From NCBI RefSeq assembly GCF_017591435.1, contig NC_059296.1, forward strand, positions 1,891,001 through 1,955,000: a DNA stretch of 64,000 nucleotides. The letters run 5' to 3'. This document shows positions 1-24,519 of the stretch, piece after piece. How positions within the stretch are numbered: position 1 is the stretch's first letter; every line of letters begins with the position of its first letter. The translations under genes and the position numbers were made by a program. Origin of the DNA: Portunus trituberculatus (taxonomy: Eukaryota > Arthropoda > Malacostraca > Decapoda > Portunidae). Below the pieces are notes generated by a model that did not search any database, had not been told where the DNA came from, and saw only the letters and a program-made list of their open reading frames with translations.

Positions 1-788
1 AAGAAAACTTGAGTATTCACGTGTGTCCGCCATCAAGGGGCCCCGTGCCTGAATCAGCCGTGACCTGAATCACTGATGTTTTCTTCCGCAGTTTGGTGAG
101 AGGCGAGGGAGGAAAGAGGAGGGGGTCGTTGCGAGGCGGAATAATGTTAAATGGAGCAGAATGTTTTGTGGTTTGAAGTGTTTTGGTGCCAGGGTGAAGC
201 TTGCGGAGAGCAATAGTAGCGGAGTACACCCATGCAGGCTTGTGTGGCAAGGAGAGGTAGGGGCATGGGATGTCACAGAAGACGGACCGGTAAGAAGCAT
301 ACTGGCGAGAACAAAAAAATGGATGAGAAGGACTAGAAAAGAAATAGCATCCAATGAAATACAAAACGGAAATATTTTAGTTGAATAAGGTCTCGGAGCA
401 CGTCCGTTGATGTTGTGTGAGGGAAAATGTAAAAATAAAAAGGTTATAGCATAGTTTGAAACAAAAGCACATCCCTGTATTATTCACAGTATCCTTGTTC
501 ATTTTTCAATATGTTTCTTACTGTTTTTCATTTTCATGTTTCCTCGTGGACGACTCAGCATGATTCTGTTGTATAGTTTTTATTTATTGTATTGGTGATC
601 GGTGTGTATGCCGAGGACACTGGAAACTGGTGGCAAAGCGCCGCACAATGAAGAGATTTTTTTTTTATTCCGCGGGGTTGAAAACATGTAAGCAAAGACA
701 TAAATGTAGAAGTTCAAATGTTAAGGCTGAATGGGGAGTGGTGGCGAAGGTAGCCAGCCAACACAGGGGCCGCCACGCTGGGCTTTGC

Positions 789-789
<1 letters not shown>
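1..789. other. unique noncoding stretch, no gene seen
   Basis: I see no convincing coding frame, RNA gene or dispersed repeat. Short open frames occur on both strands but lack domain-like composition and overlap each other. Confidence 0.5.

Positions 790-846
<57 letters not shown>
790..846. repeat. (TG)n microsatellite
   Basis: About 28 uninterrupted TG units follow GGCTTTGCT directly. Confidence 0.95.
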
Positions 847-848
<2 letters not shown>

Positions 849-2476
849 TTCCAGTGCTAACGCTGGGATCTGCCAAGTTAGGAAGTTAGTGATAGTGTCA
901 CGGTGTTTTTGAACAGTGTTGCTGCCACATGTTGTGAAAGTACTGCACGAGGTTGGTCAAGATAAACTTGTATGCCATCTTTCACAAGAAGGTATACTTG
1001 TTGGGTATCATAACAAATTGATTCATTTTTAATTGATGATTAAGATAAATACATAAGTGAATAGAAACAGACGTCCACACCACTAACATGGAATACGCTA
1101 AAGCAATGGCTGAATGTAAACAATTCAACAAAAAGCATCACCATCGCTCATTGTAATGTTAAATAAAAAAAGAATCCGTTGCAGTTCAGCTCAGTCTAAT
1201 AATGTTCGTCAGGCCAATATTTCACACTTGCAGTGTGGATGAATGTCAGTACATCTATACATCCGAGACCTTTCTGTGCAGTGAAATGAACAGTGATGAT
1301 GCCAAGGGACTGTGGGAGGAGAGCACGTGTATAGCGCCTCCCTGCACCTCGCTGTCAAAATCATGTTCCAGCACATTACAGTTATGGATGTCTGGAATCA
1401 AGAACACCTCCATCTATTAAGATTGGAGGGGTTGTTTTCCTTATTACCGTCACCACCACACCCGCCGCTGCTCGACTTTCCATAACAGTACCACTCCAAT
1501 TATTTCCGTCTCCCTGTCGCCAATAATAACTTCACCACTGTCGTCAACGCGAGGACGAAAATACATTTGCCGTCATCAATGATTTTGAAGAGATACGGAA
1601 AAAAATGTCTTATAATACTAACAAGTCCGTTACCTGCAGCATTTATGTAAACACGTGTTCTTTTCTCTAAACACTTTACGTATATTTGACATCATTGTAC
1701 AATTTTATGCATCAGCAACTTTAAGAGACCACTGGGAGATGGTCTGAAAAAACGGAAGTGGGGTGGCGGTGTGGTGGGATATGTTAATGAAGTGTGGTGT
1801 GGGAGGAACGTGAGAGTGAGGGGGAGTGAGTGGGAGAGGTCACATGTCCCTGCTGAATAGTGAGCTAGCCAGGTGTGAAGCTTTAAGGTGTAAGTGAAGC
1901 GGCTCAGTCTTTGCATGTTGTATGACTTGCTACTGTCCCTCCGTCGCCCTTACTAGATGTCGCTCCTGTCTCTCCTCTCACGTTGTCTGTTGCCTCAACC
2001 TGAACCACAGAATGGAACGCTTAGTTGACTCGGTCTGTGCATGATTGGTAGATACACCACTTGACATTAGTGCTTCTTTTCATCGTGGTCTCCTGTCCTC
2101 AGTTAAGTGAGAGTAACGCTTTTTGTCTCGCTTCAACCCAGTAAACTATTAGAGCAAATCAAACTTTTACGTCGCCCCAAAGAAAAAATAATTGTATGCA
2201 TAAATGAATATAGAGAAAGGCGATATTTTTTTAACCAAAGAAAGCTGCTTTTAAACTTAAGATTCTTTTCAATTTTTGTTTTTACATTTTTATCTCGTTT
2301 TTTTTTTCAACTGTAAGTCTTTGTGTCGCTCATCTTTTTATCTTTAGTACAGATTCATTTTTTTTTTTTTTTTCATATTTCCTCCCTGCATTGTCTCTTC
2401 ATCACCGTCTTCGTTCCTCTTTCTTCTCTCTCCACTGTCTCACCCTCCAACCTTCTCGACGATCGTAATTAATTTT

Positions 2477-2477
<1 letters not shown>
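847..2477. other. unique noncoding stretch, no gene seen
   Basis: AT-rich sequence with short T runs near 2,300-2,370 and no supported gene. The frame at 1,202-1,420 (+) has an ordinary ATG and mixed composition, but no recognisable domain and no clear splice context, so I do not call it. Confidence 0.5.

Positions 2478-2566
<89 letters not shown>
2478..2566. repeat. (CT)n microsatellite
   Basis: Perfect CT array of about 44 units, 125 bp before the CCT-type compound array. Confidence 0.95.
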
Positions 2567-2569
<3 letters not shown>

Positions 2570-2690
2570 TTTGCAGTTTTTAGTATTATTATTAGATGTT
2601 CTATAGCCTTCTTCCTTTCAGTCTTTCATCCGCCATCCTTATAAATTTTTGTCTAATTCATCTTGTTTTTCCGTCGTTTTTCCTGATTGT

Positions 2691-2894
2691 ACCTCCGCCT
2701 CCGCCTCCGCCTCCGCCTCCGCCTCCTCCTCCTCCTCCTCCTCCTCCTCCTCCTCCTCCTCCTCCTCCTCCTCTTCCTCTTCCTCTTCCTCTTCCTCTTC
2801 TCCTCCTCCTCCTCCTCCTCCTCCTCCTCCTCCTCCTCCTCCTCCTCCTCCTCCTCCTCCTCCTCCTCCTCCTCCTCCTCCTCCTCCTCCTCCT
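2691..2894. repeat. compound (CTCCGC)n(CTC)n(TTCCTC)n(CTC)n array
   Basis: Blocks in order: a hexamer of CCGCCT type, CCT trinucleotides, five TTCCTC-type hexamers, then a longer CCT array. The hexamer blocks look like point variants of CCT spread by unequal exchange or slippage. Poly-Pro, poly-Leu and poly-Ser frames across it are by-products of the repeat. Confidence 0.95.
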
Positions 2895-3088
2895 TCTTTT
2901 CTAGGAAAAGCCTTTTCTTATGGTATTATTATCTCTTCAAGACAAATAGGTTTTTTTTTTTTGGGAGGGGTAAAATTTTGTGATCATTGTATTGGAAAGG
3001 TTGTGTGCACATGTTCTGAGATTGATAATGAGTGTAAAAAGTAGAATAAGTTGTTTTGATGAATTTCTTAATTATACGATTTTGTTAT

Positions 3089-3090
<2 letters not shown>

Positions 3091-3184
<94 letters not shown>
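3091..3184. repeat. (AC)n microsatellite, left flank of a SINE
   Basis: Perfect AC array that stops where SINE body sequence begins at 3,185. A second AC array starts on the far side of the SINE. Confidence 0.95.
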
Positions 3185-3185
<1 letters not shown>

Positions 3186-3408
3186 GCCGGTAAGCGGCGA
3201 AGCAAATGGGCAAGCCTCTTAATGTGTGGCCCCTGTTCACCTAGCAGTAAATAGGTACGGGATGTAACTCGAGGGGTTGTAGCCTCGCTTTCCCGGGTGT
3301 GTTGTGTGTTGATGTGGTCTCAGTCCTACCCGAAGATCGGTCTATGGGATCTGAGCTCGCTCCGTAATGGGGAAGACTGGCTGGGTGACCAGCAAACGAC
3401 CGAGGTGA

Positions 3409-3411
<3 letters not shown>
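3185..3411 (+). mobile_element. SINE body, 5'-truncated copy 1
   Basis: About 227 bp nearly identical to the body of the SINE at 56,578-56,854. Shared landmarks are CCTAGCAGTAAATAGGTACG, CCCGAAGATCGGTCTATG and the 3' end GTGAATTAC leading into (AC)n. The tRNA-like head is missing, so the copy is 5'-truncated at or just after the tRNA part. It is bounded by AC arrays on both sides, which suggests insertion into an existing AC array. It encodes no protein. Family membership is seen in the sequence; mobilisation by a LINE is inferred from how SINEs generally move. Confidence 0.82.
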
Positions 3412-3501
<90 letters not shown>

Positions 3502-3507
3502 ACACAC
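3412..3507. repeat. (AC)n microsatellite, 3' flank of SINE copy 1
   Basis: AC array with one AT variant unit near its end. It continues directly from the SINE 3' end GAATTAC, so the SINE tail and the array cannot be separated. Confidence 0.95.
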
Positions 3508-5886
<2,379 letters not shown>

Positions 5887-5890
5887 TTAA

Positions 5891-6096
5891 CTTTTTCAGT
5901 ACTGAGACGCATATTTGCCATGATTTTTTTTATATGATTAGACGATTATATTTGCATTAGGAAGGATCTATGGTGGTCAAAAAAATAATGGCCAGAGTCT
6001 TCAATATTAGAATCTCAACCTAAGTTTCTGAAGCTGTAGAAAATCACCAAGAATCACCACAATGAATATGAAAACGCGGCTTGGTACTGACGGGGT
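5891..6096 (+). mobile_element. TTAA-flanked MITE (piggyBac-like), copy 1
   Basis: A 206-bp non-coding element. Copies at 37,133 and 62,315 share its length, ends and interior. The left end CTTTTTCAGTACTGAGACGC follows TTAA directly. The right end is ACGCGGCTTGGTACTGACGG, with the right TTAA decayed to TGAT. Shared interior words are TCTATGGTGGTC, ATGGCCAGAGTCTTCA and TTTCTGAAGCTGTA. Short inverted ends of CCCCTTCAGTAC type plus TTAA targets fit non-autonomous piggyBac-family elements, in which TTAA is the duplicated target. This copy is the most decayed at its ends, so it is probably older than copy 3. Classification rests on target and ends only. Confidence 0.7.
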
Positions 6097-6292
6097 GATC
6101 ATGATAGGAAAAGAGAACATCCACTTCTTACTCCCTTAACTATCTAATCAACGTGCACACTTAAAGACTGAAGAGCATACATTCAATAGACGTCTGGGAT
6201 CTCCTCACCGCCTTCCCCACCCTCTCACCTCCCAGCTGCCATCCTTCACCCTTCCATAGCTTTTTACGCTGCATCCTTCCTAACCTGTGTCC

Positions 6293-8702
<2,410 letters not shown>

Positions 8703-8964
8703 GTATAGGATAAGGCTCCTCTGCACACCATAACTTTGCTTCCATTAAAAAGTTTACCCGGTTAGCCCTCTTAGTGTAGAGTCGCCGTTATTTATCTATG
8801 AAGACAGTGTGCCCTCGCCTTGAAATGGTCATATTATTGTTGACATCACGAGCAGCTGGTATCAATAATTCAGAGTTTGATGTTGTAGGTAACTGGTGCT
8901 GCTCGTGGTGGTGTTCTTGTTGATGTTGTGCTGGTTAATGTATTTTCCCAAGTATTATAGCATG

Positions 8965-8967
<3 letters not shown>

Positions 8968-9017
<50 letters not shown>
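8968..9017. repeat. (GA)n microsatellite
   Basis: Perfect array of about 25 GA units. Confidence 0.95.
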
Positions 9018-9019
<2 letters not shown>

Positions 9020-9483
9020 CCACTTACCCTTTAAGTTTCATGAATTAAAAATAATGGAAAAAAAAAGACTCAATTAATAATAACTTGCCTTCCATCAAGA
9101 CAAATGCATTCAACATTTAATAAAACAAATACATTCAACATTTAGTTTTGGAGGCAGCACTTGGCGTTATAAAACACTGCCACGGCGCCAACAGGAAGTG
9201 CAGTAAGCGATTCAAAAAGCAATGAAGCCAACACTGCCACAGAGTGACAAATACAGAATGTAAGAGAAGAACGGCTTTTTTTACCCGCTTGGCCATAGTT
9301 CTGTTTTACACACATGAACTCCCTTATGGCACGGAGCTTAACTCAAACTTGTACGTACGATCGCTCATTGAATTTGTCTAGAGATGATACCTTGACATTT
9401 GTGTTGAATTTAACTTCCTTGGTGGTAAATGTGTTATTAATAATTGACATTTCTTTCCCTTAAAGAGATAGTAACAGACGCAT

Positions 9484-9506
9484 TCTCTCTCTCTCTCTCT
9501 CTCTCT

Positions 9507-9589
<83 letters not shown>
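9484..9589. repeat. (TC)n(GA)n inverted microsatellite
   Basis: Twelve TC units meet about 41 GA units at a TCGA centre near 9,506-9,509. The left arm is fully complementary to the start of the right arm, giving a perfect 24-bp-arm inverted repeat with no spacer. It can fold as a hairpin in single-stranded form. Confidence 0.93.
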
Positions 9590-9593
<4 letters not shown>

Positions 9594-10311
9594 ATGAAGA
9601 GGAATCGTTCTAATGAAGTTTCCCAAAACAGATATTGTAAAAGAATCAGTATTGATCATATTTCTTTAGCAGCTCTCTTTAAAAGATAGGAAGCAGGAAA
9701 AACCAACAGAGTTTACCAATGAAGGAATTACAAGAGTAAGATACTTGTGAAATTCGTAAATGGTAAGACGGACCGAGTAAAGACTGAGGCCAAGTGTTGT
9801 GATTCATGGCCGAATGTAAAGTAGACGGCATGCAGCATTTTTGGAAGTGAAGAAAATCAGTGACAGTCAGTAAGTCAATAAAAGAGAAAATTTTCATTTA
9901 AAGAAAAGCTTTTGCTGCAGCCTGGAAAGTAAAACATCGTGTGTTAGGACTTGTCACATACAAGTAGATAATGCCGCTTGTAATCAGCGTTGTGGGAAAG
10001 AACATGGAAAGACGAGTTACTCTCATCCTCAAGGACAGTTGTCTGTATGAGTGTTTTGTATACCTGGAGGTGTAGAAACTCTGTCTTTATCCAATTATTA
10101 TCAAAATTTCTGAAGTTTCTCTTAATTCCATCTAAAGGATCAATTCACAAATAATATTGAAATTGGAAACTGAGAATCATCTACAAAGGAGTAGATTGGG
10201 TACATGACTGGACAAGGTTACTTGTGAATGGCCATAAAAGCACCTAACTGACCTAAACAACTATAGAACGGTCTGAAAGAATTATAAGATATAGACACAT
10301 ATTATATACCT

Positions 10312-10314
<3 letters not shown>
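9590..10314. other. unique noncoding stretch, no gene seen
   Basis: AT-rich sequence with no supported gene or recognised repeat. Confidence 0.5.

Positions 10315-10406
<92 letters not shown>
10315..10406. repeat. (TA)n microsatellite
   Basis: About 45 TA units. This is the first of five TA arrays confined to 10.3-14.3 kb. Confidence 0.93.
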
Positions 10407-10409
<3 letters not shown>

Positions 10410-11149
10410 CTGATTGATATTCGTTTTAAGTTTTAAGAGTTATTCGCCGTTTTTTTAGAAGATTTTTTTACAGCAAATGTTTGGTCAAAAGCCATAAAGA
10501 GAGATAATTCCTTAAAGAACAGATTTTGCGGAATCCATGCAGTTGCAAAAAACGAAGATTGTAAAAAGGCGATATTAATAAACCTTAATGTGCTAACGTT
10601 TGATACGAGAATGGTCTCCTTTCATGTCACTTTACTTCAGCAGTGACTATCACATTTCCCTGACGCGCACTTACCCTCGCCCGTGGCAGCCTTCCTGTAA
10701 TTACTCCTACACTGATTGAGAAACCTGATGGACGTATTTCTATGATCTCCCTCGCGGGGACTTGTCTTCTCAGGGCGACTCATTTCTTGTGTCTTATTTC
10801 CAGACTTTTATTTCACCCTCTAACCAAGACGTCTTTGTTCGCGGTGGTGCTCAGAACAGGCGTGCTGCTCTTGGGATCATTGCACCACTCACTGCCGCGT
10901 TGGCTCATCAATAATCGTGTAACCTGAACGCTCACCTCGATTGTGTCATTTACAAATAACTTTTCCGTGAGACGATAACATGAGATTTGTTACCTGACTC
11001 TTGAAATTATTGACACAACGATTTAAATATCCATTCATAAAATTTGTATTAAATATTCTTTTTATTTTAAACTTTATTTGTATTTTCTTGCTTGAAGACG
11101 AGCGTTGTAGAATTGAAGTTGAAATTTGCGAGAATATGTATGTTTGTGT
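10407..11149. other. unique noncoding stretch, no gene seen
   Basis: AT-rich sequence with no supported feature. Confidence 0.5.
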
Positions 11150-11160
11150 ATGTGTGTGTG

Positions 11161-11450
11161 TTTCACTGTTTGATCTGCTGCAGTCTCTGACGAGACAGCC
11201 AGACGTTACCCTATGGAACGAGCTCAGAGCTCATTATTTCCGATCTTCGGATAGGCCTGAGACCAGGCACACACCACACACCGGGACAACAAGGTCACAA
11301 CTCCTCGATTTACATCCCGTACCTACTCACTGCTAGGTGAACAGGGGCTACACGTGAAAGGAGACACACCCAAACATCTCCACCCGGCCGGGGAATCGAA
11401 CCCCGGTCCTCTGACTTGTGAAGCCAGCGCTCTAACTACTGAGCTACCGG
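11161..11450 (-). mobile_element. tRNA-headed SINE, copy 3 (divergent subfamily)
   Basis: Read on the minus strand, the element starts with a tRNA-like head (11,450 down to about 11,380). The acceptor-like strands ACCCGG and CCGGGT pair, the A box is TAGCTCAGTAGTTAGAG and the B box is GGTTCGATTCC. The anticodon arm is CTGGC-TTCACAA-GTCAG, with CAC in the anticodon position. The body follows and shares CCTGTTCACCTAGCAGT, CCGAAGATCGG and GAGCTCTGAGCTCG with the SINE at 56.6 kb, but is clearly more divergent. Short (AC)n tracts lie at both ends (TG units at 11,150-11,160 and 11,451-11,470 on the + strand). The head differs from that of the 56.6-kb copy, so this is a separate subfamily with the same body. 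Confidence 0.8.
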
Positions 11451-11584
<134 letters not shown>

Positions 11585-11738
11585 CGAGAAGGCCATTCAG
11601 TATACATGTTGTTTTGAAGTGTACAGCGGTGACGGAGTTGTTTAGCTTGTACTTTGTTTTCTGTAGCAGTCTTGTGATGTTTGGCTGGTTGGTGTTAAGT
11701 CTTTCGAGATATTCCATTCTTTATTTCTTCTTTCTTTA

Positions 11739-11771
11739 GACGTCTTTCGGTTTTCCTAGACCATCATCAGG
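11739..11771 (-). ncRNA. hammerhead-ribozyme-like core, possible Penelope-type remnant
   Basis: The minus strand carries the hammerhead core words in order: CTGATGA (11,770-11,764), a short GGT/ACC stem with loop, GAAA (11,748-11,745), then the palindrome GACGTC (11,744-11,739), whose GTC fits the NUH cleavage triplet. Penelope-like retroelements are known to carry minimal hammerheads with very short, often palindromic stem III. Pairing for stem I is weak by eye. No reverse transcriptase or GIY-YIG frame is visible nearby, so the element, if real, is only a fragment. It sits in a 276-bp island between two long (TA)n arrays. A chance match to a short motif cannot be excluded. Confidence 0.35.
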
Positions 11772-11856
11772 AGAAGTGAAGATCCTTGTGTGGTGCTGGA
11801 GTTCTTCATATGCAGTTGCAGACGCGAAAGCAACAGGGCCGCACCCTCGAGTGGGT

Positions 11857-12296
<440 letters not shown>

Positions 12297-12482
12297 CTTT
12301 CTCCTGCGGTGTGATTCCCTGCTTTTCCTCCTCGCCTCTGCCTCATTTCTTCCATCCAAGCTCTGATCTTTTTACTTCCTCTGATATTTGTATTTTACCT
12401 TTACCAAGTTGTCAAGCCTTATATTTCTTACCACGCTGACACTTTTTCCCTCTGTTATTTTCACAAGATTATTTTTTTCGCA

Positions 12483-12484
<2 letters not shown>

Positions 12485-12567
<83 letters not shown>
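12485..12567. repeat. (TC)n microsatellite
   Basis: Perfect TC array of about 41 units. Confidence 0.95.
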
Positions 12568-12570
<3 letters not shown>

Positions 12571-13174
12571 GACTTCCCGTTTTCTTTTGGCACCGTTTCC
12601 TGTAATATCTAGTTGCTAGTATTACAGAATGGAAGCCTACATTTTTTTTAAGGTATACTCATGTAGATTTTTAAGCAGATTAAGCTAAAGCAATTCAGTG
12701 TTTCGTAGTTTTTAATAGTAATTCTGAATATTATACTCGTAATGACACTAAGCCTTCATTTCAGGTGTCCTTTTTCTTTTATGGCATACTTATGTAAATT
12801 CTCCTGCAGGCTAAACTAAAGCAATTCAGTATTTCGCTGAGTAATTCTGAATAGTATACTTGTAATGACACTGATAACACAATATCGGAGTTCAGAATGA
12901 GAATGACATTGACAAGATAATGATGGCGACTTTCAGAATCAGAATGACGCTGAGAGGAGAATGGCAAGCGTCAGAATTGTGATAACAAGAGAACCCAACA
13001 CTTTATGATGAAAGTGACACTAGCAAGAATAACAGTAACGTTGGCGGGACGTAGGCGTGCATTATACATACTGGGAAGCAGCGCCCTCCCGCCACAAACA
13101 GGCTTATAATTCACAACCGTTATAAAACTAAATATTGTTATCAAAAAGAGACACTGGAAGTTTTAACCAGATTG

Positions 13175-13176
<2 letters not shown>
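12568..13176. other. AT-rich noncoding with a diverged local duplication
   Basis: Two segments resemble each other: about 12,655-12,740 and 12,785-12,860. Both share words such as AGCTAAAGCAATTCAGT/AACTAAAGCAATTCAGT, TTTCG and AATTCTGAATA. This looks like a tandem duplication of roughly 130 bp that has since diverged. No gene is visible. Confidence 0.55.

Positions 13177-13256
<80 letters not shown>
13177..13256. repeat. (TA)n microsatellite
   Basis: About 40 TA units, the fourth array of the 10.3-14.3 kb cluster. Confidence 0.93.

Positions 13257-15641
<2,385 letters not shown>

Positions 15642-15679
<38 letters not shown>
15642..15679. repeat. (GA)n microsatellite
   Basis: About 19 GA units. 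Confidence 0.93.
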
Positions 15680-15681
<2 letters not shown>

Positions 15682-16199
15682 CATGGTATATTTTCGAAAC
15701 CCTAACTTAAATACCATTACAAAAATTACGTCCATCACCAAGTTAACTATCCGTCCTTGCACTCCTGACGCCGCTCTGTCGAATTTTACGTGATTAAGAA
15801 AAAAAAGTGAGAAGTATTGACTGGAAGGTTATGTATGTTACGTCAGCAGTTATAGTTGAGTGTGTGAATGATCTCTCTGATGAATGATGGATTAATGCCG
15901 ATATCAATGAACACAGAGAAATGACTTAGCAGGCCCAGCTAATGTGACGCAACTCGCTTTGCTGAATACTCTCAAAGAAGCATAGTAATGGTTAGCGGCG
16001 TAATCATGTAACCTCTTGTATACCTTGTCTTGTCTTTCCTTCCACGTATGAATATATCTAAAAGAAAAAATCATCCTTTTCTCTCTCCATCTAACGTTCT
16101 CTCTGTTTCCTCGTCAATCCTTCCTTCCTTTTTTCTTTTTCTTTGTTCATTTCCATTTTTTCCATGCATATCTTTATACCATTCTTCATTTTCCTGTTT

Positions 16200-16379
<180 letters not shown>

Positions 16380-16626
16380 CTTTCCGGCTCACGGGATCGT
16401 TCCCTTGGTAAACATCAAAACGGAAACACTACTGCCTGCAATCCGCCCCAGAAATATAACACACAAGGCTTGCATTACACGGAAAGGTTGCATTAATTGT
16501 CCAGCTCCTCTCCTGTTGCTGTCGGGGGTATGTACGTGACCTTGTCCAGCTGAGGCGTTGTTATTGCTGCTGTTTCTGCTGCTGCTGTTGTGGCCAGGGT
16601 CTGTACCGCACTTTGTCTGCCTTAGG

Positions 16627-19073
<2,447 letters not shown>

Positions 19074-19118
<45 letters not shown>
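19074..19118. repeat. poly-T tract, 45 bp
   Basis: Pure T run. It could be the poly(A) tail of a minus-strand retroelement, but the adjacent sequence matches nothing else in the window. Confidence 0.9.
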
Positions 19119-21469
<2,351 letters not shown>

Positions 21470-21487
21470 TGTGTGCGTGTGCGCGCG

Positions 21488-22271
21488 GTTAATCTTTGTA
21501 TTCCTCAGCAAGCGATGAATCCAGAAACAAGGAAAGATTGGCCATATTGGTGTGATTCTTTCCTCTCGGCGCGTCACGCAGTGTGTTGATGGAGACACAC
21601 AGCAGGACGGTGGCGGTGGGTTTGCACGTTATGCTCCCTGGAGGTAGATGAAGTAGATGTAAGGAAACCATTCGTTCACCTCGCTTTAATGGAGAAGTAA
21701 TTAAGACCGACGGTGGGAGTTATGTGCCGCCAGTCACCCGAAGTTGAGCTCCGTGGTCCCGCTGGTTCCGTCCCGGAAATGAAGTCTTCCTGGGCCTGCA
21801 GCCGCCCCGCCAAACTGACCCCAAATTTCTGATAACAGTTTGGTAAGCGTCGGTTGGGTTCCCATTACCAGCCGCCTTAATGGAGTTCTTTGGGCTTGTT
21901 ATTTTACTCTCAGCTCCACGCACCGGTCGACGCTGCGGAGCGAGGCGGAAAACAGAACAAAATTAACGAAACAATTTACTTGTTCTTCCGTTTAGCTCGA
22001 ATATTAATGTTCATACCGATCTTTGTTGGAATGATTAGTCAGAACATCATTAATGGGTGGGCGGGCTGGCAGAGCAAGACTAGCAATGAACTCTGCCACC
22101 CGTCACCCGCCATGAGTCCCGTGCCCCGCTGACACACCCATTGTGGGTTTGTCCGTGGCCAGACATGGACGCTGTACTCTTTTCCGACTGAGAAAGACAA
22201 CTAAACATTCAATATGGTGTATGTGTGAGTGTTTATTGGTATGTGTTTGAAACGCACACCTTAAATCCTGT
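21488..22271. other. unique stretch with balanced composition, no gene seen
   Basis: Complex sequence of moderate GC with several TAAT-type words (for example near 21,700 and 21,961-22,051). It has the look of conserved noncoding DNA, but I cannot test that. Confidence 0.35.
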
Positions 22272-22360
22272 TTTCTTCTTCTTCTTCTTCTTCTTCTTCT
22301 TCTTCTTCTTCTTCTTCTTCTTCTTCTTCTTCTTCTTCTTCTTCTTCTTCTTCTTCTTCA
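22272..22360. repeat. (TTC)n microsatellite
   Basis: About 29 TTC units, followed by T-rich degenerate sequence to about 22,400. Confidence 0.95.
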
Positions 22361-22819
22361 TCCTCTTTTTCTTTCTTTCTTTATTTATTTTATTTTATTT
22401 ACAAATCCTTGATGCCTGACTGATAATACAGCTGCGATCGTCATCATCCCATGTCTCCTTTCCGATATGAAGGCAAAACAAAGCCTCACTCTACAGCATG
22501 AGCGCCCCGCCCCGCCCCTCCACGCGCCACCTCATGAGCTCCACCTCCGCACCGGTTCGGTTTTATATCTTCCTGCCTCGCCTGCCGAAAGAATGCCAGG
22601 GAAAATGTGAGGAATGCCGCCCATTTTACACCCATTCCCAGGCCGCGATGCGAAAGTCCGTGCGTGATTGTGTGGCGCAGAGGACGCAGCCCCACCCTGT
22701 AACATATCAATGATTTCCTAGCCGCCTTGAATCCTGACAACACTTCGCAACAGTAATGCATCGCCAGAAACATATGTGCCCGTCACTGGAGGAGGGAATC
22801 CCGGACAAAGAGGAAAATT

Positions 22820-22946
<127 letters not shown>

Positions 22947-23187
22947 CGTGATTAAGATGCGCACATTTAGGAAAGAATAAAGAGAGAGACGTATGAGGCG
23001 CGAATTAGAGAAAGGTATTGAGGCAAAGGTGGAAAGAATGAGGAAGAGACAGTATTAGGGAAAAATGGTGCCGAGGGACAAGGAGTGCGTGGGACAAAGG
23101 GAGGCTGGACAGGAGAAGATTGGTGGACTGTTTTATGGCAAATAAAAGACGCTGTCCTGCTTATATGTGATCGAATCGATGTTTATA

Positions 23188-23188
<1 letters not shown>

Positions 23189-23245
<57 letters not shown>
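23189..23245. repeat. (GA)n microsatellite
   Basis: About 28 GA units. Confidence 0.94.
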
Positions 23246-23248
<3 letters not shown>

Positions 23249-24519
23249 GTCAACTCATAGGACTCTTGTATCAAAAAGGCAAACAGCTTTACCAATTTCT
23301 ACAGAATTTCATTTGTAAAAAACGTGAGTAGTCATAAAATCATTCATCGAATTATATGTACTCTCAGCACTCAACAGACTCAGCACATTTTCATTTCAAC
23401 TATAGCCAAACGTTAAACAACCGTATGAAATGCAACAATGCTTCAAAAACTATGCCTTCACACTGGTTGCAGAGGTTTAGTCCGGCTTATTCTAGTGGAT
23501 GCAATTTTCCATATCAGAAGAAAAGACTTGTGACAGTTGTATTAGTACTATATTTTTTGCATGTACTGTATTTCTTGGACGTTTTGCGTTGAAGCTGCTA
23601 TTATCTTTTTAAGAGAAAACATACCAAGTCATCTTAGTGACATCAATCCTATATCTAGTACTGATTAGTGTGATCCAGTAAAAATATTCACACAGCGACT
23701 TGTCTGAATCTTAATTTCAAAGGTCATACCCTTGAGGGTGTAATCTCGTCCCTTCTTCTCTCCTTCCCTCCTTCCCTCCTTCCCGTGCATTTTTGCTTTT
23801 TGTACATAATTCCACTCGCAGCTTCACCTAGCATAGCTTCTTCTCAACATTCCTATCTCCATTTAAATTCTAATCACCATTTACAATATCTTTTTCGAGA
23901 TTTTTTTTTTTTCATACGTTGCATAAAAAGTAGGAACTATTTTTCCACAATGTTGTCCTTTCATAGATGGGCGACAGACTTGAAACTTTCACAGTGATGG
24001 ACATGTCAAGACACGTTACCACCACAAAAACGAACAGCTAGGTCTGGCCTTTACCTGCTCCGTAATTACTGGGACGTTACCCTCTGTTGAGAATTAGACT
24101 GGTGTGCGGTAACAGCGGCGGACCTGAGGATATTGGTTGGTGCGTGTTGTACTTGCTTTCTGCGTTAGATCGTGTGGATACTGACGTTTGAATAGTTTGA
24201 TATATCACACCTCATGGAAGCTTTTTTTCTTTTACATTGTCTGACAGTGGTTCGAGAAAAAATCATGGATGATTAGATGGAAAAATATCTTCTTTTTTTT
24301 CTAATTTGTTGGCGATCAGTTTTGTTCTTTCATTTAAGGAAGACAGATCCAGTAGTTATGCTCGTTTTCTTCATTCTTAAAATTGTCCGCCTTAGCGCCT
24401 TTCTTCAAGGGAGCGCCGTGAGCGGTGTCGGCGCCCGTACCATTTTTGTTGCTACACAGGCACTTAAGACTTTGGTATGTTTTTTTTCTAACTCGTCTCC
24501 AAAATTACTTCCAATCTAG
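23246..24519. other. AT-rich stretch upstream of the gene, possible intron
   Basis: No coding frame is supported. The last 40 bases are pyrimidine-rich and end CTAG at 24,516-24,519, with a CTAAC branch-point-like word at 24,488-24,492. This is a good 3' splice acceptor in front of the gene, so part of the stretch may be intron. Nothing marks an upstream exon. Confidence 0.4.

Noticed and set aside
15873..15915. second hammerhead-like CTGATGA word
   Set aside because: No GAAA box follows at a workable distance and no stem forms.
19074..19118. 45-bp T run as a retroelement tail
   Set aside because: The neighbouring sequence matches no other locus in the window, so origin from an element cannot be shown.
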